DNA from: Strongylocentrotus droebachiensis
Lineage: Eukaryota > Echinodermata > Echinoidea > Camarodonta > Strongylocentrotidae
Assembly: GCA_035222895.1 (NCBI GenBank)
Contig: JAVYIG010000598.1
Coordinates: forward strand, 62,001-126,000
DNA length: 64,000 nucleotides
Direction: 5' to 3'
The translations under genes were made by a program, and so were the position numbers. The notes under the pieces were generated by a model, which was not told where the DNA came from, made no database searches, and saw nothing but the letters and a program-made list of their open reading frames with translations. This document shows, piece after piece, positions 12,598-23,016 of this stretch (the stretch's first letter is position 1; every line of letters starts with the position of its first letter).

Positions 12598-15500
12598 ACC
12601 TCTCTCTCTCTCTCTCCCTCTATCCCTCTTCCCCACATGCACAGTATATAGGAGCTCATTTGTATTTATATTTAAGCTTCTTACACTGAGTCAAAATCGA
12701 TTGTATATTATGAAGCCGACATTCCATTCAGAAAATGTAACATTTATAAATATAGTGAAAAACATAGATCATAAATGTTATTGTGATAATGATAATAAGG
12801 ATGACAATGGAAGATTTTGTGGGTATCGCATTACATAACTCATCGAAACATAGTGCAAGTGCTCTTTCGGAATCTACTTTCGCGGCGCATGATGGTCCTT
12901 CACAGGGGGGGGGGGGGGTTCATAAAGCTGTTCGTAAAGTTACGCATGACTTTACGAACGACTTGTATATGAAAAGCCAAATGGGATGCTCAATCATTAT
13001 TGATTTTGAACTGTTGAACTGTGCAGATGTAGATTAACATTCTTATTATAACAAACATTTTTAATACAAAGTTGTTTTTTTGCCATAATTTAATTGAGGT
13101 TATTGGAAATATCAGAAACAAATTTGGGTATCCTATCTGGCACTTCATATACAAGTCGTTCGTAAAGTCATGCATAACTTTACGAACTCTTTATGAAACA
13201 CCCCCCTGCAGGCATGAATCGCACTTTCTATACACCTGGGTATAGAGAGTGACAGTTGTAGATGAATGCCCTGTCTGAAGAATACTCACCTCTCAAAATG
13301 GCCATTGACAGTAAATGAACAGCTTGAGCACGTGATTACATACATCATGTCCAAAGAGAAATGACTTTTTTAAAGTCTACGGTGCTCCAGAAATTGTGAC
13401 AATAACACACAGGACTGAAAAAAGTGAAATATGATACCAGACAAATCCAGCGCAAATATATCATTTTAGGCCAAATAATATTGTTGGATTTGCTGCACTA
13501 TAAATAGTTTGACCAGGCCGGATAGGGGGCATACTGAAAATAAATTGCAGTCGGATAAGCCGTTTTGCAAAAAGTATGTCATGTCGCAAAGATTGTGTTA
13601 AAGTTCGTAATAATAGTCCAAATACATCGTTTAAACGAACACGGAATCTAATACTAATAGTTTTCTATATTTCTTATGTGTATTTTCTATCTTGATATTT
13701 AGCCGACGATGGACCAAGATTTCGGTTCCCGGCGCCACATCGCTACGACCTGGCTACGTGGTGTGAGGAGAAGTACTACCCAGACGATAAAGACGGGATG
13801 TTTAAAAGCCCCAACTATCCACTAGAGTACAACAGCGATGAAGAGTGCGTCTATAGCTTTGAAGGTATATTTAGTATTTCTTACCTTAAAGGCCGTCTGT
13901 ACTAGTTTAGCCAGTGGGGATTAGACCACACAGGGTGGTCACTGACAGGTGGCTATCTCATCAACTCAGCTCTCAATAAGAAAAAGAGGATCATGGGGAA
14001 CCAATGGTCACCGATTAGGCATTGTTTTCTATATAAAGGGAGCAAGTAGCTACAAGGTAGTACAGTGGGGCTTAACTTGTGCTACTCAACATCATTACGT
14101 CACAATACGATATTGCACAAGCTCCGCAACTCTAGCCTGCGTCTCTAGAGTAATACTTTTATTTCTCTCTAGCTCTCAGTAGAATTTTTGTTGTACCGAT
14201 TGTAGTGAATGTTTAGGGTTAGGGTTACGTAACCCTATTATTCCTGCCTTTCGAAGGATTCCTATCCTATTCCAGATTCAGAACAATAATTCTTGCGGAC
14301 AGATTTCATTATTTGGAGCTCGTGATAAATCGTGCTGTAACATAGTAGGCCTGTGACATCATTCTGTAGTTGATTTATCATGTATGAATACATTCATGAT
14401 GTTACTAAACATAATTTTCTGGTAACGGGAATGGTGTCTACTCATAATCTGACACAATGTCAACATCTCTCTGGCTCTCAGCACACGATACTATGTTGTG
14501 TCTCTGTAATATTGCATGTAACACCAATGGAAAACAAATTTCTTTATCATGATTTTATGTAGACCCTGAAACATGAATCTTGAATCTTGAATCTAATCAA
14601 ATATCAGGCTGCGTGGTGTAAAATGTGTACGTATTTGCCAAGTAATGGTCCACCGGCTTTTTATCAAATAGCTCCCGAAAATTCATTCAAAAGATGAGGG
14701 TTTTCGAGATGCTTAACAGATCAAAAAAATTGCACAAAATAGCAGTTGCTTTCTCGGAGTAATATCAAGAATGGAATTGAAAAGATGTAGCATGTTATAT
14801 TAAATCTGTTAATACAATAATAGGGACTTGTTGAAAACTCCGATTTGTGGCTTCACCCACCATGTTGGCTAATATTCATTCAAGCTTTATTTCTAAGACT
14901 GAAAAGGACTTAAACCTGGAGAATATTTAACCGGTATTTTGATCTTATATCTGATATTAACTATTCTGAATATTTTGATTTATCTTCAACTAGCTGCTGA
15001 GAACGAGGTGATCGAGCTGGTCTTCCATTCAACCTTCAACGTAGAGGGCTCAGCAGGATGCGAGTATGACTACATCGAGATCCATGACGGTCGCTATGGT
15101 TACTCACCTCTCGTCACCCGTGACTGCGGACACATTGCTCCTCCTAGGATAGTGTCCTCCGGAAATCATCTTCTCATGTTCTTCATCACCGATAGTCTGC
15201 TGGTGGAACAAGGTTTCGCTGGGATGTTCAGGTATCTACCAGGTAAGATCATGTTGATGCCCTCTGGAATAGCCACTGGAATCATTCAGGATCGAATGGA
15301 AAAAAGAAATAGAAAGAAGAAAAAGAAAGAAAGAAAAGAAAAATATATAGGGATTGTGAAGATAAGGAAGATGAGAAGAACAAAAGAGATTCTCCTTCGC
15401 TCAATGGCTCTGTTCCATCGAATACCAAGGTTATGATTACTGAAAATGGAAGGAAACAGATTACTTCAGTCCATAGGTACATTAGAAAGCTCATTTTACA

Positions 15501-18500
15501 TGGTTCGCGTCCTTTTATATGATATACCTCTCGGATAAAAAGTCTGCAATAATAAGATAAGAACTAGAGGAAATCAAAACAATAACAATTCCTTGAGAAA
15601 TGTATGGCTTGTTTGGCTTGTCCAAAACAAACAACGAGTGAAATACATATTTCACAAAATGAACTCCTACCCCAAAGTTTCTTATCTTTGTCGACACTGA
15701 GCTTTTGACGGCTTGAAATCGAAAAAGATAATTTTTTAGGCAACGGCAATAATGGTGGTGGGGTTAAGTCACTCCGTCAAACGGACTCCAAGCCGACTAC
15801 CTTTTGGTCACAAGGTAATGTTATTGTCGGTCCCGTTTGTTTAAATGTGGGATAAGTATAAAGAAAAATTATGACGTTTTTTTAGCAAGTTATGAAATCT
15901 GCACCTAGGCTCTTTAAACTGACTTTTTTAAATTTTATTTCTTTCAGCTCCGACTAGACCTCAAGCAACAAACGTTGCGACCAAAGGTACATACGGACCT
16001 GAAGGTAAGCACAAACATAAGTACTATTATTTGCATTGAAACCATGTCATAAATGCGTGCATGCCCGTGGCATATCTGGAATCATAAGGGATAGAATGCT
16101 CCTGGGATGGGTGGAAGCGGAGTAAATGTGGGAGGTGAACGTGGAGGTGCCGTGGCATAGTGGTCCATTCACTTTGACTCCCAATCCAAGGACTGAGGGT
16201 TCGAATCCAAGCCAGGTGCCAACGTCCTTTTACAAGACAGTAATCCACATTTACCACTCTCAACAAGGTTTTAAATGGATACCAGGTATAATGAGAAATT
16301 AATTGTAGTTTTTTCCGGCATTGTGACAGTCTTTAAAATGGCGCCTGGCTAGAATGCTCCCCAGGGTGTGGAAAATGTGCATACATTAACATTAACATGA
16401 TTATAGCTGTGTTGCGTAGATCCAATACAAATTTTACAATTTTTTTCTTTGCTATCAAATAGGGAAGGCGCATTGTTGGATACGCCCCTCTTTTACATTA
16501 CAGAGCATAAGTTTTAAAGTTTTGAAATCAAATACCCATGTATAACAATTAATGGACGAACATTAGTTAGTGCGAAACACTTTTCAAAGTCAATACAGAA
16601 GTGAAAGAATAAAAGGACACGAGAGCATTCCGACAACCTGAATGAAAACAAATCATTAACGAAGACGAATTTATCATGAGCTAATGATCATTTCTGAGAA
16701 CAAAACGAAGCTGGAGCAATGGTGCGACCTGATGCGCGATTGTATTCACGGGAATATTCCATTCCAACTTTCGTTTCATACTTCATAATAATGGGTTAAA
16801 GACTGTGTCCATGGTCCATGGAATCCACGTAGAAAGTCCTTTAATACTGAGGGAGGAGATAAGGAGAGCCCCTACTTTAGTCGTTAAAAATGGACAAACT
16901 CCTATTACATTTTTACAATTGACAATTGAAGAACAAAAAATATTTGGGGGAGAGGGTAAACGAAGCACACAATCTCTACGTTCCTATCTTTTCTGTTTCA
17001 TTCATGTTGGGAATGTTGTATAAATATTTTCAGAATGTTGTTTTTTCTCGATTAAGGGTGAGTTCTGGCCACAGGACATCTTCAGTATACTAGTCGAGGA
17101 TTCTTTCTCAACTTGAAGTAAATTTCAGAAATTAAAGTGGTTATGAAAGTTGTCTGTATCCAAATGAGAGGAGGGGGCGGGGTGGGGTAGGGAAATAAAC
17201 CCCATCATCACCCCGTACCTTTGTTGTTCAAAAGGTACTTATCCCGATCATGCCCGAATATATATTGGGACATATTTGTGTATTAATTTTGATGTCGTTA
17301 TATTGTTTTATTTTTCAGAATGTTTCTTTTCGATAGAGGGTCACGATGGCGAGATCTCATCACAGGATGTTTTCAGGATTTTAGATGAAGAAAAGAGATG
17401 GCCCACCAAAATCGACTGTACATGGGAGGTCACTGTCCCTCCTAACAACAAGGTATGTGCCGATCAGTCTTCGGGATAAGGAGGGATACAAGTACATGAA
17501 AAGAAAATCCAACCTTTTTTAAGATAAGTTCCTTTGTAGGAGAGCAGATAACTCAGAGAAACAGAATAGCTAAAGTTGAAAAACAAATCGCACCAATAAT
17601 AAGAGAATTATGAATGTTTGAAATATGATATCACTGAATCTATGTAAATCTCAAATGGTCAATTTGAAATGTGAGATCACTGAATTTGTGTGAGTCTCAA
17701 ATTGGCAATTCGGCGTTTAGCGGTAAACTCCCATGTTGGTCGTGTACACAATATCTTTGATATTTTTTTCCTCTTAAGTGCTTATTTCCCTTGGGAAATT
17801 ATGCAAAATGTATTGAGGACATTATATTATTATAGGTCCTCGAAAGAGAAAAGAATTTTCTAAATATATTTAGAAACAATAACATTTAGGCATTTGTATG
17901 TTGAAACAAAGGGGTAAGTTGTCAGTCACTAGCTACATCACAGTGACATTGCAGATTCAGCCAAGTTGAAGTGCCTATACGTATAGTGATTACAACCTTT
18001 TTTTAAAATACATAACTTTCTTATTTTGTGTCCGATTTCACTCAAACTTTCACCCGTCTGTTCCTTTGTTTTTCTTCTTTCTTTTACAGTAGTTGTCTAT
18101 AAAGACTGAATTTCCTTTAATAACTCAATAAATAAAGTCAATATTTTTGTTTGTTGCGTTATGGGCGTTCCTGGACTTATTTAAACGAGGAAGACGTCTA
18201 CAAACATGCATCGGTCTTTCCAATATCACGACAAAGCTGAAGACATTCCTAAGATTACACTCGGAGATACATAATCCCCCTTTTGGAGGGAAATGCTTGA
18301 TCCATTTATTCATAAAATCTCCTTAACGAATACGCAGATGTTTTGCCAAACTGTATCCACTAGTTTCATAGATTTATTAGGCTAGTTATTTTATTCATAT
18401 CTTCTGCAGGCAAAAATGTATATTTACTCTTTGGGTTATGTGCTAGAGATTAAAAAGTCTTTGCTGGACTTTGCAAGCTAGTCCTACTTCTCACACTAAC

Positions 18501-18968
18501 GAAAGAGAATCTCTTATCCCCTGGCTCTACAGATAATGGTCGAGTTTGCCGAATTCTCGCTGCATTACGTCAATGAGTGCTACATGAATCAGATCATGAT
18601 ATATGATAAGTATGCCTGGGATTTGAAGAGAATGAAAACCTTCTGCAGTACGTCAGCTCCGTCCATCATGACAACCAGTAACAGGGCTTATATCCGCTTC
18701 CAGGCTCACAGCCGGAGTGTCAAGAACTATTGGAAGATCGTCTACACGGCCTACAGAGATTGTAAGAATTTGTTTTGATTGATTCTGAAACAGAGTTATC
18801 TATGAAACTTAAGTTTCCGTTTTATAAACCATTTGGCATATTGTGTGATCCGGAATTAATACCTTGAAATGCTATAGCGCCGTAATGGCCGCCGTGCTAA
18901 AGCCAGGGTAATAATCGGGAGCGCCAGGAGTGTCAAATATGACAGAAATGAGCGCTATACAAGAACCC

Positions 18969-18999
<31 letters not shown>

Positions 19000-21473
19000 C
19001 TGTAAAGTCATTTGAGTAGAAAATAAGAAACAAACCCCAAGTATTCAGTAGACCGTGGGTGTTTTCTGCCATGCTCATTATCATCAACAGTTGAGGTTCT
19101 ATCAGGAATATAAAGAAAAGAAGGGAGAAAACTAGTAAAGTTTAATTCATTTCCAGGACAATTCATATTGAACATTGTTTGTCAAAATTGTCAAAATAAA
19201 AGATGTTACAATGAATATACTACCTCAAAAGAAATGCGTCCCATTTCATTTAATCAAAGAATAAGATTTATTTCAATAATTTAATTTCTAACACTTTTGA
19301 AAATATGTGAACTTCTCTCTATTACAGACGAGTGCAATGAGACAGCATCGTTCACATGTGGTCAGTACATGTGTATTAATCGTGACTTAGTGTGTAACGG
19401 AAGACAGAACTGCTATAACAACGCATATGATGAAGATGATTGTGGTAAGATATCAAAATATAACTGCCTCTCAACACCATCTTTAATGATACTTCCTCCC
19501 TAAGTTCGGGCAATCTAACGTTCCGAAAGCCATATGTTCTGACATACCTATGTCTGATCACAACTGTGTCTCGTCACCGCTTTATCTTGTCACACTTATG
19601 TCTTGTCACACCTATGGCTCGTCACCACTATGTCTCGTCACCATTATGTCTTGTTACCACTATGTCTCGTCACCACTATGTCTTGTCATACATATGTCTT
19701 GTCACATCTAAGTCTCGTCACCACTATGTCTCGTCACCACTATGACTTGTCATACATATGTCTTGTCATACCTATTTCTCGTCACCACTTTTTCTTGTCA
19801 CCACTATGTCTTGTCATACATATGTCTTGCCACACCTATGTCTCGTCACCACTATGTCTCTTCACCCCTATGTCTCGTCACCACTATGTCTTGTCATACC
19901 TATGTCTTGTGACACCTATGTCTCGTCACCACTATGTCTCGTCACCACTATGTCTTGTCATAATTATGTCTTGTCTCCCCATTAATCGTCACCCTTTTGT
20001 TTCGTCAACCCTATGTTTCGTCACCCTATGTATCGTCAACCCTTTGTTTCATCAACCCTATTTTTCGTTAACCCTATGTTTCGTCACTCCTTTGTTTCGG
20101 CACCCTAATGTTTGGCCATCGATGTTTTAATAACCCTAATGTTTTCTTGAACTCATTTGGTTCCGTTCCCAATCTTTGCTTCGACACCATTGTGTTGGGC
20201 GACCTTATGACTTGACACATTAGGCGATGTCCCACAGAGGCCAAAAATCCGGATTTTAGTTATCCTCTTAATTGCTGTCTGTCATCAATTATCCCATTAA
20301 AAATCCTCTAACGAAGCAAGAAAATTCTCCCTTGAAATGATTTTTTAAGGGATTTTTCTGTGTGACACCACCTATAGAGATGCTTCGGCACGCCTGTTAA
20401 CTTAACCCAAAGTTCTAACACTCCTGTATTTCGGCAACCCCATGTTTTGACATCCCTTTCTTCAAACACCCTTATGTTCCAACACCACGGTGTTTAAACA
20501 CCCATATGTCTCACCATCCCTATGTTTCGACATGCTTGGATTACAATTCTTATACCCCTTTCTTCCGACAGCCCCTATGTTCATGCAACCCTATGTTCCT
20601 ACAGCCCTGTGTTCCGACATAATTATATGCCTCATATCCCCAGACAATCACAACCAGGACAATTGCCATCTTTCCGCATCTCGAAGGCACCAAATGACAA
20701 TGCAATTTCAAGATGAACAAGATTCTATCTCATCGTGCTCATGTATTTGTTTATTTTTTAACAAATGCAGCATTTAGAGAATGATATGCACTTCTGTACT
20801 ATATGACATAGTTACAATCCTTTTTTGTTATAGATATATCTCTCTACCAGTAATACTATTTGAAGCAGTCATATATACGATTTGATATATATATATATCA
20901 ATTCATTTCTCAGAACCGGAGAACCCCACTTCGCTGCTGAATGGAAAAATTGACGCCGTGTTGGGATGCATGATGTCCATAATCTTCCTCGTCACCCTCA
21001 TAACCATCTGCCTCACATGTCGACATTCATGGTTACGAACTCGTGAACGAGCCAAGGCGATGTCGACACGACGGAAAGCTGAGAAACAAGCCGTACAATA
21101 TATGATGGACAACGAAGCAAACGCCGACGCGCAAGAACTAAGTCCAATGGGAGAGCGCGAAACTACTAATTACACAGTGTGGAACAAACCCAATAATTTG
21201 GCAGACGATAATTTTGTTTCTTGTAATAATACGTCGTCTTCGTCCAGTCGCCATCTTGGGACGGGCAGGGCTTCGCTGACCTCACAAGTGAGTGATTATG
21301 TAGAGCATATGATGGATAGGATAGGGAGTGTGCATGGACAAGGTAGTGGAGGGAACAGCGAAGGAAGGCTAACCCGAGCCAATGCCAATAATGTGTGGAC
21401 AAGACAATCATTTAGCGATCACCCCAGGACGGTTCATAAACATCCTACCAAGGATATACAAGTTCACGTGTAA
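11686..21473 (+). CDS. NETO-type CUB/LDLa transmembrane protein (9 exons)
   Basis: Orthologue of vertebrate NETO1/NETO2 and insect Neto, auxiliary subunits of kainate-type glutamate receptors that act at the plasma membrane and synapse. Coding exons are 11686-11689, 12312-12359, 13703-13864, 14994-15242, 15948-16004, 17319-17452, 18533-18761, 19328-19444 and 20914-21473. All introns are GT-AG, phases agree, and the sum is 1560 nt (519 aa), close to vertebrate NETO (~525-535). Domain order: signal peptide (1-~14), CUB1 (~35-153, four Cys), CUB2 (~174-293, four Cys), LDLa (~296-332, six Cys), transmembrane helix (~348-369), cytoplasmic tail to 519 ending VHV, a possible PDZ ligand. The CUB-CUB-LDLa-TM order with the NETO-like spacing CNGRQNC...DEDDC separates it from tolloid and neuropilin families. 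The first exon is the weakest part. A possible ATTAAA polyadenylation signal lies at 21534-21539. Confidence 0.9.
12312..12359 (+). CDS. NETO exon 2, signal-peptide exon
   Basis: 48 nt exon between a TTTTTCTATAG acceptor and a GTAAGG donor, phase 1 at both ends. It encodes LLVFVTVTTYGQEGA, a hydrophobic core with a likely cleavage site near YG-QE. Both neighbouring junctions are in phase. Confidence 0.7.
12563..12640. repeat. (CT)n microsatellite in NETO intron 2
   Basis: CT dinucleotide repeats with a few TTTC and ACC interruptions. Frames on both strands (Ser/Leu or Arg/Glu peptides) are artefacts. Confidence 0.95.
12903..13208. mobile_element. Foldback MITE, CAGGGG/TGTTTCATAAAG family
   Basis: 306 bp element bounded by CAG plus a G-run on the left and a C-run plus CTG on the right. 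The inverted arms are about 60 bp: GTTCATAAAG...TTGTATATGAA on the left against its complement at ~13146-13200. Each arm contains its own palindrome (GTTCGTAAAGT and ACTTTACGAAC around a short spacer). No reading frame, so it would be non-autonomous. A second element with the same terminal words lies at 54481-54814. No clear target-site duplication was found. Confidence 0.8.
13703..13864 (+). CDS. NETO exon 3, first half of CUB1
   Basis: 162 nt, phase 1/1. Encodes residues ~18-72, including TWCEEKYY and GMFKSPNYPLEY, the start of a CUB domain (Cys, then G-x-F-x-S-P-N-Y-P, then Cys in EECVYSF). The acceptor is a weak TTGATATTTAG; the donor is GTATAT. Confidence 0.93.
13865..14993 (+). other. 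NETO intron 3
   Basis: 1129 bp with no coding signal. It holds two TTAGGG units running into an 18-bp perfect palindrome at 14220-14237. The 77-codon frame at 13949-14182 has no domain and is not supported. Confidence 0.8.
14994..15242 (+). CDS. NETO exon 4, second half of CUB1
   Basis: 249 nt, phase 1/1, acceptor CTTCAACTAG and donor GTAAGA. Encodes residues ~72-154 with IELVFHSTFNVE-type CUB strands, Cys in GCEYDYIEIHDGR and Cys in RDCGH, ending in FAGMFRYLP. The aligned NETO pattern is D-x-x-E-x-x-D-G-x-x-G-x-S-P-L. Reading on past the donor gives Lys/Arg-rich nonsense, which confirms the splice. Confidence 0.95.
15243..15947 (+). other. NETO intron 4
   Basis: 705 bp, AT-rich, no recognised element or coding signal. 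An A-rich stretch at 15298-15345 makes a Lys-rich pseudo-frame. Confidence 0.8.
15948..16004 (+). CDS. NETO exon 5, CUB1-CUB2 linker
   Basis: 57 nt, phase 1/1, between TTTCTTTCAG and GTAAGC. Encodes a Thr/Ala/Pro linker (PTRPQATNVATKGTYGPE) of 18-19 residues. An internal AAAGGTACAT could act as an alternative donor, but only the longer form keeps phase with exon 6. Confidence 0.8.
16005..17318 (+). other. NETO intron 5
   Basis: 1314 bp intron with a tRNA-derived SINE near its 5' end (16146-16300, annotated separately). No coding sequence was recognised in the rest. Confidence 0.8.
16146..16300 (+). mobile_element. tRNA-derived SINE (probable)
   Basis: A tRNA-like head starts at GGTGCC (16146). 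It has an A-box-like TGGCATAGTGG at 16153-16163 and a canonical B box GGTTCGAATCC at 16198-16208, and closes near CCAGGTGCCA. It then continues into a non-tRNA body (CAGTAATCCACATTTACCAC...AAATGGATACCAGG) instead of a tRNA 3' end. The stems are too degraded for a working tRNA, and the A-to-B spacing and extra body suit a Pol III SINE. The 3' end is uncertain. Confidence 0.7.
17319..17452 (+). CDS. NETO exon 6, first half of CUB2
   Basis: 134 nt, enters in phase 1 and leaves in phase 0, with acceptor TTTTTCAG and donor GTATGT. Encodes residues ~174-218: ECFFSIEGHDGEISS, then a Cys in IDCTWEVTVPPNNK. This matches the NETO CUB2 pattern in which Cys is followed by a G-x-I/V-x-S strand and a C-x-W pair. 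Confidence 0.95.
17453..18532 (+). other. NETO intron 6
   Basis: 1080 bp, AT-rich, no recognised gene or element. A short near-repeat occurs at 17610-17710 (a TGAAAT...GATATCACTGAATCT-type word seen twice). Confidence 0.75.
18533..18761 (+). CDS. NETO exon 7, second half of CUB2
   Basis: 229 nt, phase 0 to 1, acceptor GGCTCTACAG and donor GTAAGA. Encodes residues ~219-295: IMVEFAEFSLHYVNECYMNQ, TFCSTSAPSIMTTSN and an RFQAHSR...WKIVYTAYRD strand. This supplies the second Cys pair of CUB2 and closes the domain just before the LDLa exon. Confidence 0.95.
18762..19327 (+). other. NETO intron 7 with (ATT)n tract
   Basis: 566 bp intron containing an (ATT)n microsatellite at 18970-18996. No coding signal. 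Confidence 0.85.
19328..19444 (+). CDS. NETO exon 8, LDLa module
   Basis: 117 nt, phase 1/1, acceptor TCTCTATTACAG and donor GTAAGA. One exon encodes the whole LDL-receptor class A repeat with six Cys: C..SFTC..YMC..DLVC..RQNC..DEDDC. The short loop CNGRQNCYNNAYDEDDC resembles vertebrate NETO LDLa more than ordinary LDLR repeats, which end D-x-S-D-E. Confidence 0.96.
19550..20120. repeat. 16-bp minisatellite (TGTCTCGTCACCACTA)
   Basis: About 35 tandem units of a 16-bp consensus alternating TGTCTCGTCACCACTA and TGTCTTGTCATACCTA, so a 32-bp higher-order unit is visible in places. Units decay downstream (TGTTTCGTCACCCTA) and scattered relics reach ~20640. The long Met/Ser/His/Leu frame over it (19603-20130) is an artefact: 16 bp is not a multiple of three, so units cycle through all frames. 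Confidence 0.9.
20223..20382. mobile_element. Small foldback element inside NETO intron 8
   Basis: Inverted ends GGCGATGTCCCACAGAGG and the complement of TCTGTGTGACACCACC, each followed internally by AAAAATCC. Total ~160 bp with no coding content. It splits the decaying minisatellite, so it probably inserted into it. Confidence 0.55.
20914..21473 (+). CDS. NETO exon 9, transmembrane and cytoplasmic tail
   Basis: Terminal coding exon, phase 1 entry, acceptor ATTCATTTCTCAG and stop TAA at 21471-21473. It encodes a short juxtamembrane stretch (PENPTSLLNGKID), the helix AVLGCMMSIIFLVTLITICL at residues ~348-367, a basic stop-transfer patch (RHSWLRTRERAKAMSTRRK) and a ~150-residue Ser/Asn-rich tail with SSSSSR and GQGSGG. 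The tail ends IQVHV, a hydrophobic-x-hydrophobic C-terminus that could bind a class II PDZ domain. The tail is not conserved enough to align by eye. Confidence 0.93.
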
Positions 21474-23016
21474 GACTTCTTCAAACACCTATGATTATGT
21501 AAGCTTCATGTGTGTATAAACCAATATTGCCAAATTAAACTTGAAGACCGAGAGGGAATCTTGGGCATCCTTGCAATTTTGATAAAAGTAGCGAACTTCC
21601 ATTATAGATAACCATCTCTTACCAAATATTCCTCCTATTTATCACGTTTTGGTGTTGTCGTATAATTATCGTATCCTCTCTTCCAAATCGTAGTTTGTTC
21701 GTGATGTGGTCGGAGATATATCGTGCAGCCAAGCCTTTCAAGCATAATCTGGAATTTGTTTAATGATTATTGACGGATGTTACACACCTTTACATAGACA
21801 ATTGTCAGTAGATGTTAATTAGAATCTGATTAGTGCGTTGATGGTATAAACGCTTCGTTTTAACGTTCGCAGGGAGGTGTATGACACATCGAAGGTCAGA
21901 CGGTGATGCTTCGCCATCGCACTCATCAACAGAGCCTGTGGATGATTTGTGGGATTGTGGGATTCACGACCATAAAACTAACACGAACAATTACCCCCTA
22001 TTTACCTCTTCATGATTTGAGCTGCATTTTAACGGACAACATTGATCAAGAAGTTTTATATGTGGACCAAATTGACGAGAGTCCGAAGATGGATACAATC
22101 GATGTTCTAATTCTTTTGTCTTCTGAAAGCTTACTCACTCAGTTCATCCATTTAGTTCATCTGAAAAGAAGATGGATCATACTAACAATTATCTCAATAC
22201 TTATGAACAGTACAATTACGCTTTTATTCCATAAAACGAAGAAAAGATAAATGCCAAGTCGTAACATTATTTCCCACACTACACAGAGATACATTCAAAT
22301 TGTTTCCTCCACATTTGCTAAAAAAAGACGTTGAAGATAATGATGGCGAGTATGGTAAGTATGTGATAGTTTCTCTCCGCCTTTATTCACGTCATAAAAG
22401 TATTTTTCTTTCGGGGCCATATGCGGCAAATCATTATTTTATCATATTATGTCTTTACTCTATCCAATGGGGTATCCAGCATGAGATGGGGAGGATGTGT
22501 CTCTCCCTACCCCCCCCCCCCCCCATCTGCCCCCCCCCCCCCCCACCATTTGCTGACAAACAAGGTAAATCAATCAAACTGTTTCAAACTTACTTTTTGT
22601 AGCAGTGGATGCTGCGATATTGCAGAAAGTGGCCCAAATAATTATTTCTTTTTGTTCTTCTTTGGAGCATGTTCATCGGAATCATCTGCAATCTTGGATC
22701 CGCCGAATTGACCGGGCAAATCGCCTTCTTGGAGATGGTTCGAAAATAAAAGCATGGGACTGGCATACAGTGACTGCCTGAATGCGTTGATCAGATCCAG
22801 TGACAACTTAATGACACTTTCAGATGAAAATACAACTTTATATCAATTGAAATCTGAATGAACGTAGAATACAAGTATGAAGGAATTACAAATATTTTCT
22901 CTTCCAGTATCGCACAAAAGCAAATTGTAAACTTTTTTTCTCGCGCCCCTACAAACTACTGGTCAACAGACGTCAAATTGGCTGCAGTTACGGTGACGAC
23001 ATAATGCTTGGTTTTC
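21474..23016. other. Downstream of NETO; no gene recognised
   Basis: Candidate polyadenylation words are ATTAAA at 21534 and AATAAA at 22745. Two adjacent poly-C runs occupy ~22510-22546. The 115-codon frame at 21903-22250 has no recognisable domain and unremarkable composition and was left out. Confidence 0.5.
22510..22546. repeat. Paired poly-C runs
   Basis: Two C homopolymers of about 14 and 16 bases separated by ATCTG. Length is likely to vary and to be error-prone in sequencing. Confidence 0.9.

Larger units (their letters stand above)
12360..13702 (+). other. NETO intron 2
   Basis: 1343 bp intron. It contains a retroelement-like tail (~12423-12490, an ATGAA-repeat on the - strand), a (CT)n run at ~12563-12640 and a complete foldback element at 12903-13208, annotated separately. 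No coding sequence beyond these. Confidence 0.8.
19445..20913 (+). other. NETO intron 8
   Basis: 1469 bp, the longest NETO intron. Most of it is minisatellite (19550-20120, fading out to ~20640) with a small foldback element at 20223-20382. A (TA)n tract sits just before the exon 9 acceptor. Confidence 0.85.

Noticed and set aside
15282-15436. Lys/Arg-rich extension of the NETO exon 4 frame
   Set aside because: Follows a good GTAAGA donor, is low complexity, and CUB1 is already complete. The spliced form restores phase with exon 5.
16146-16216. Functional tRNA gene
   Set aside because: A and B boxes are present, but the acceptor and anticodon stems do not pair well, and the sequence continues into a SINE body with no proper tRNA 3' end.
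19603-20130. 175-codon frame rich in Met/Ser/His/Leu
   Set aside because: Lies wholly in the 16-bp minisatellite inside NETO intron 8. Stop codons are absent because the unit contains none in several frames.
22300-22356. Alternative 3' exon of NETO ending at a GTAAGT-like site
   Set aside because: The exon 9 tail already ends in a clear stop at a total length typical for the family, and no acceptor or homology supports this piece.
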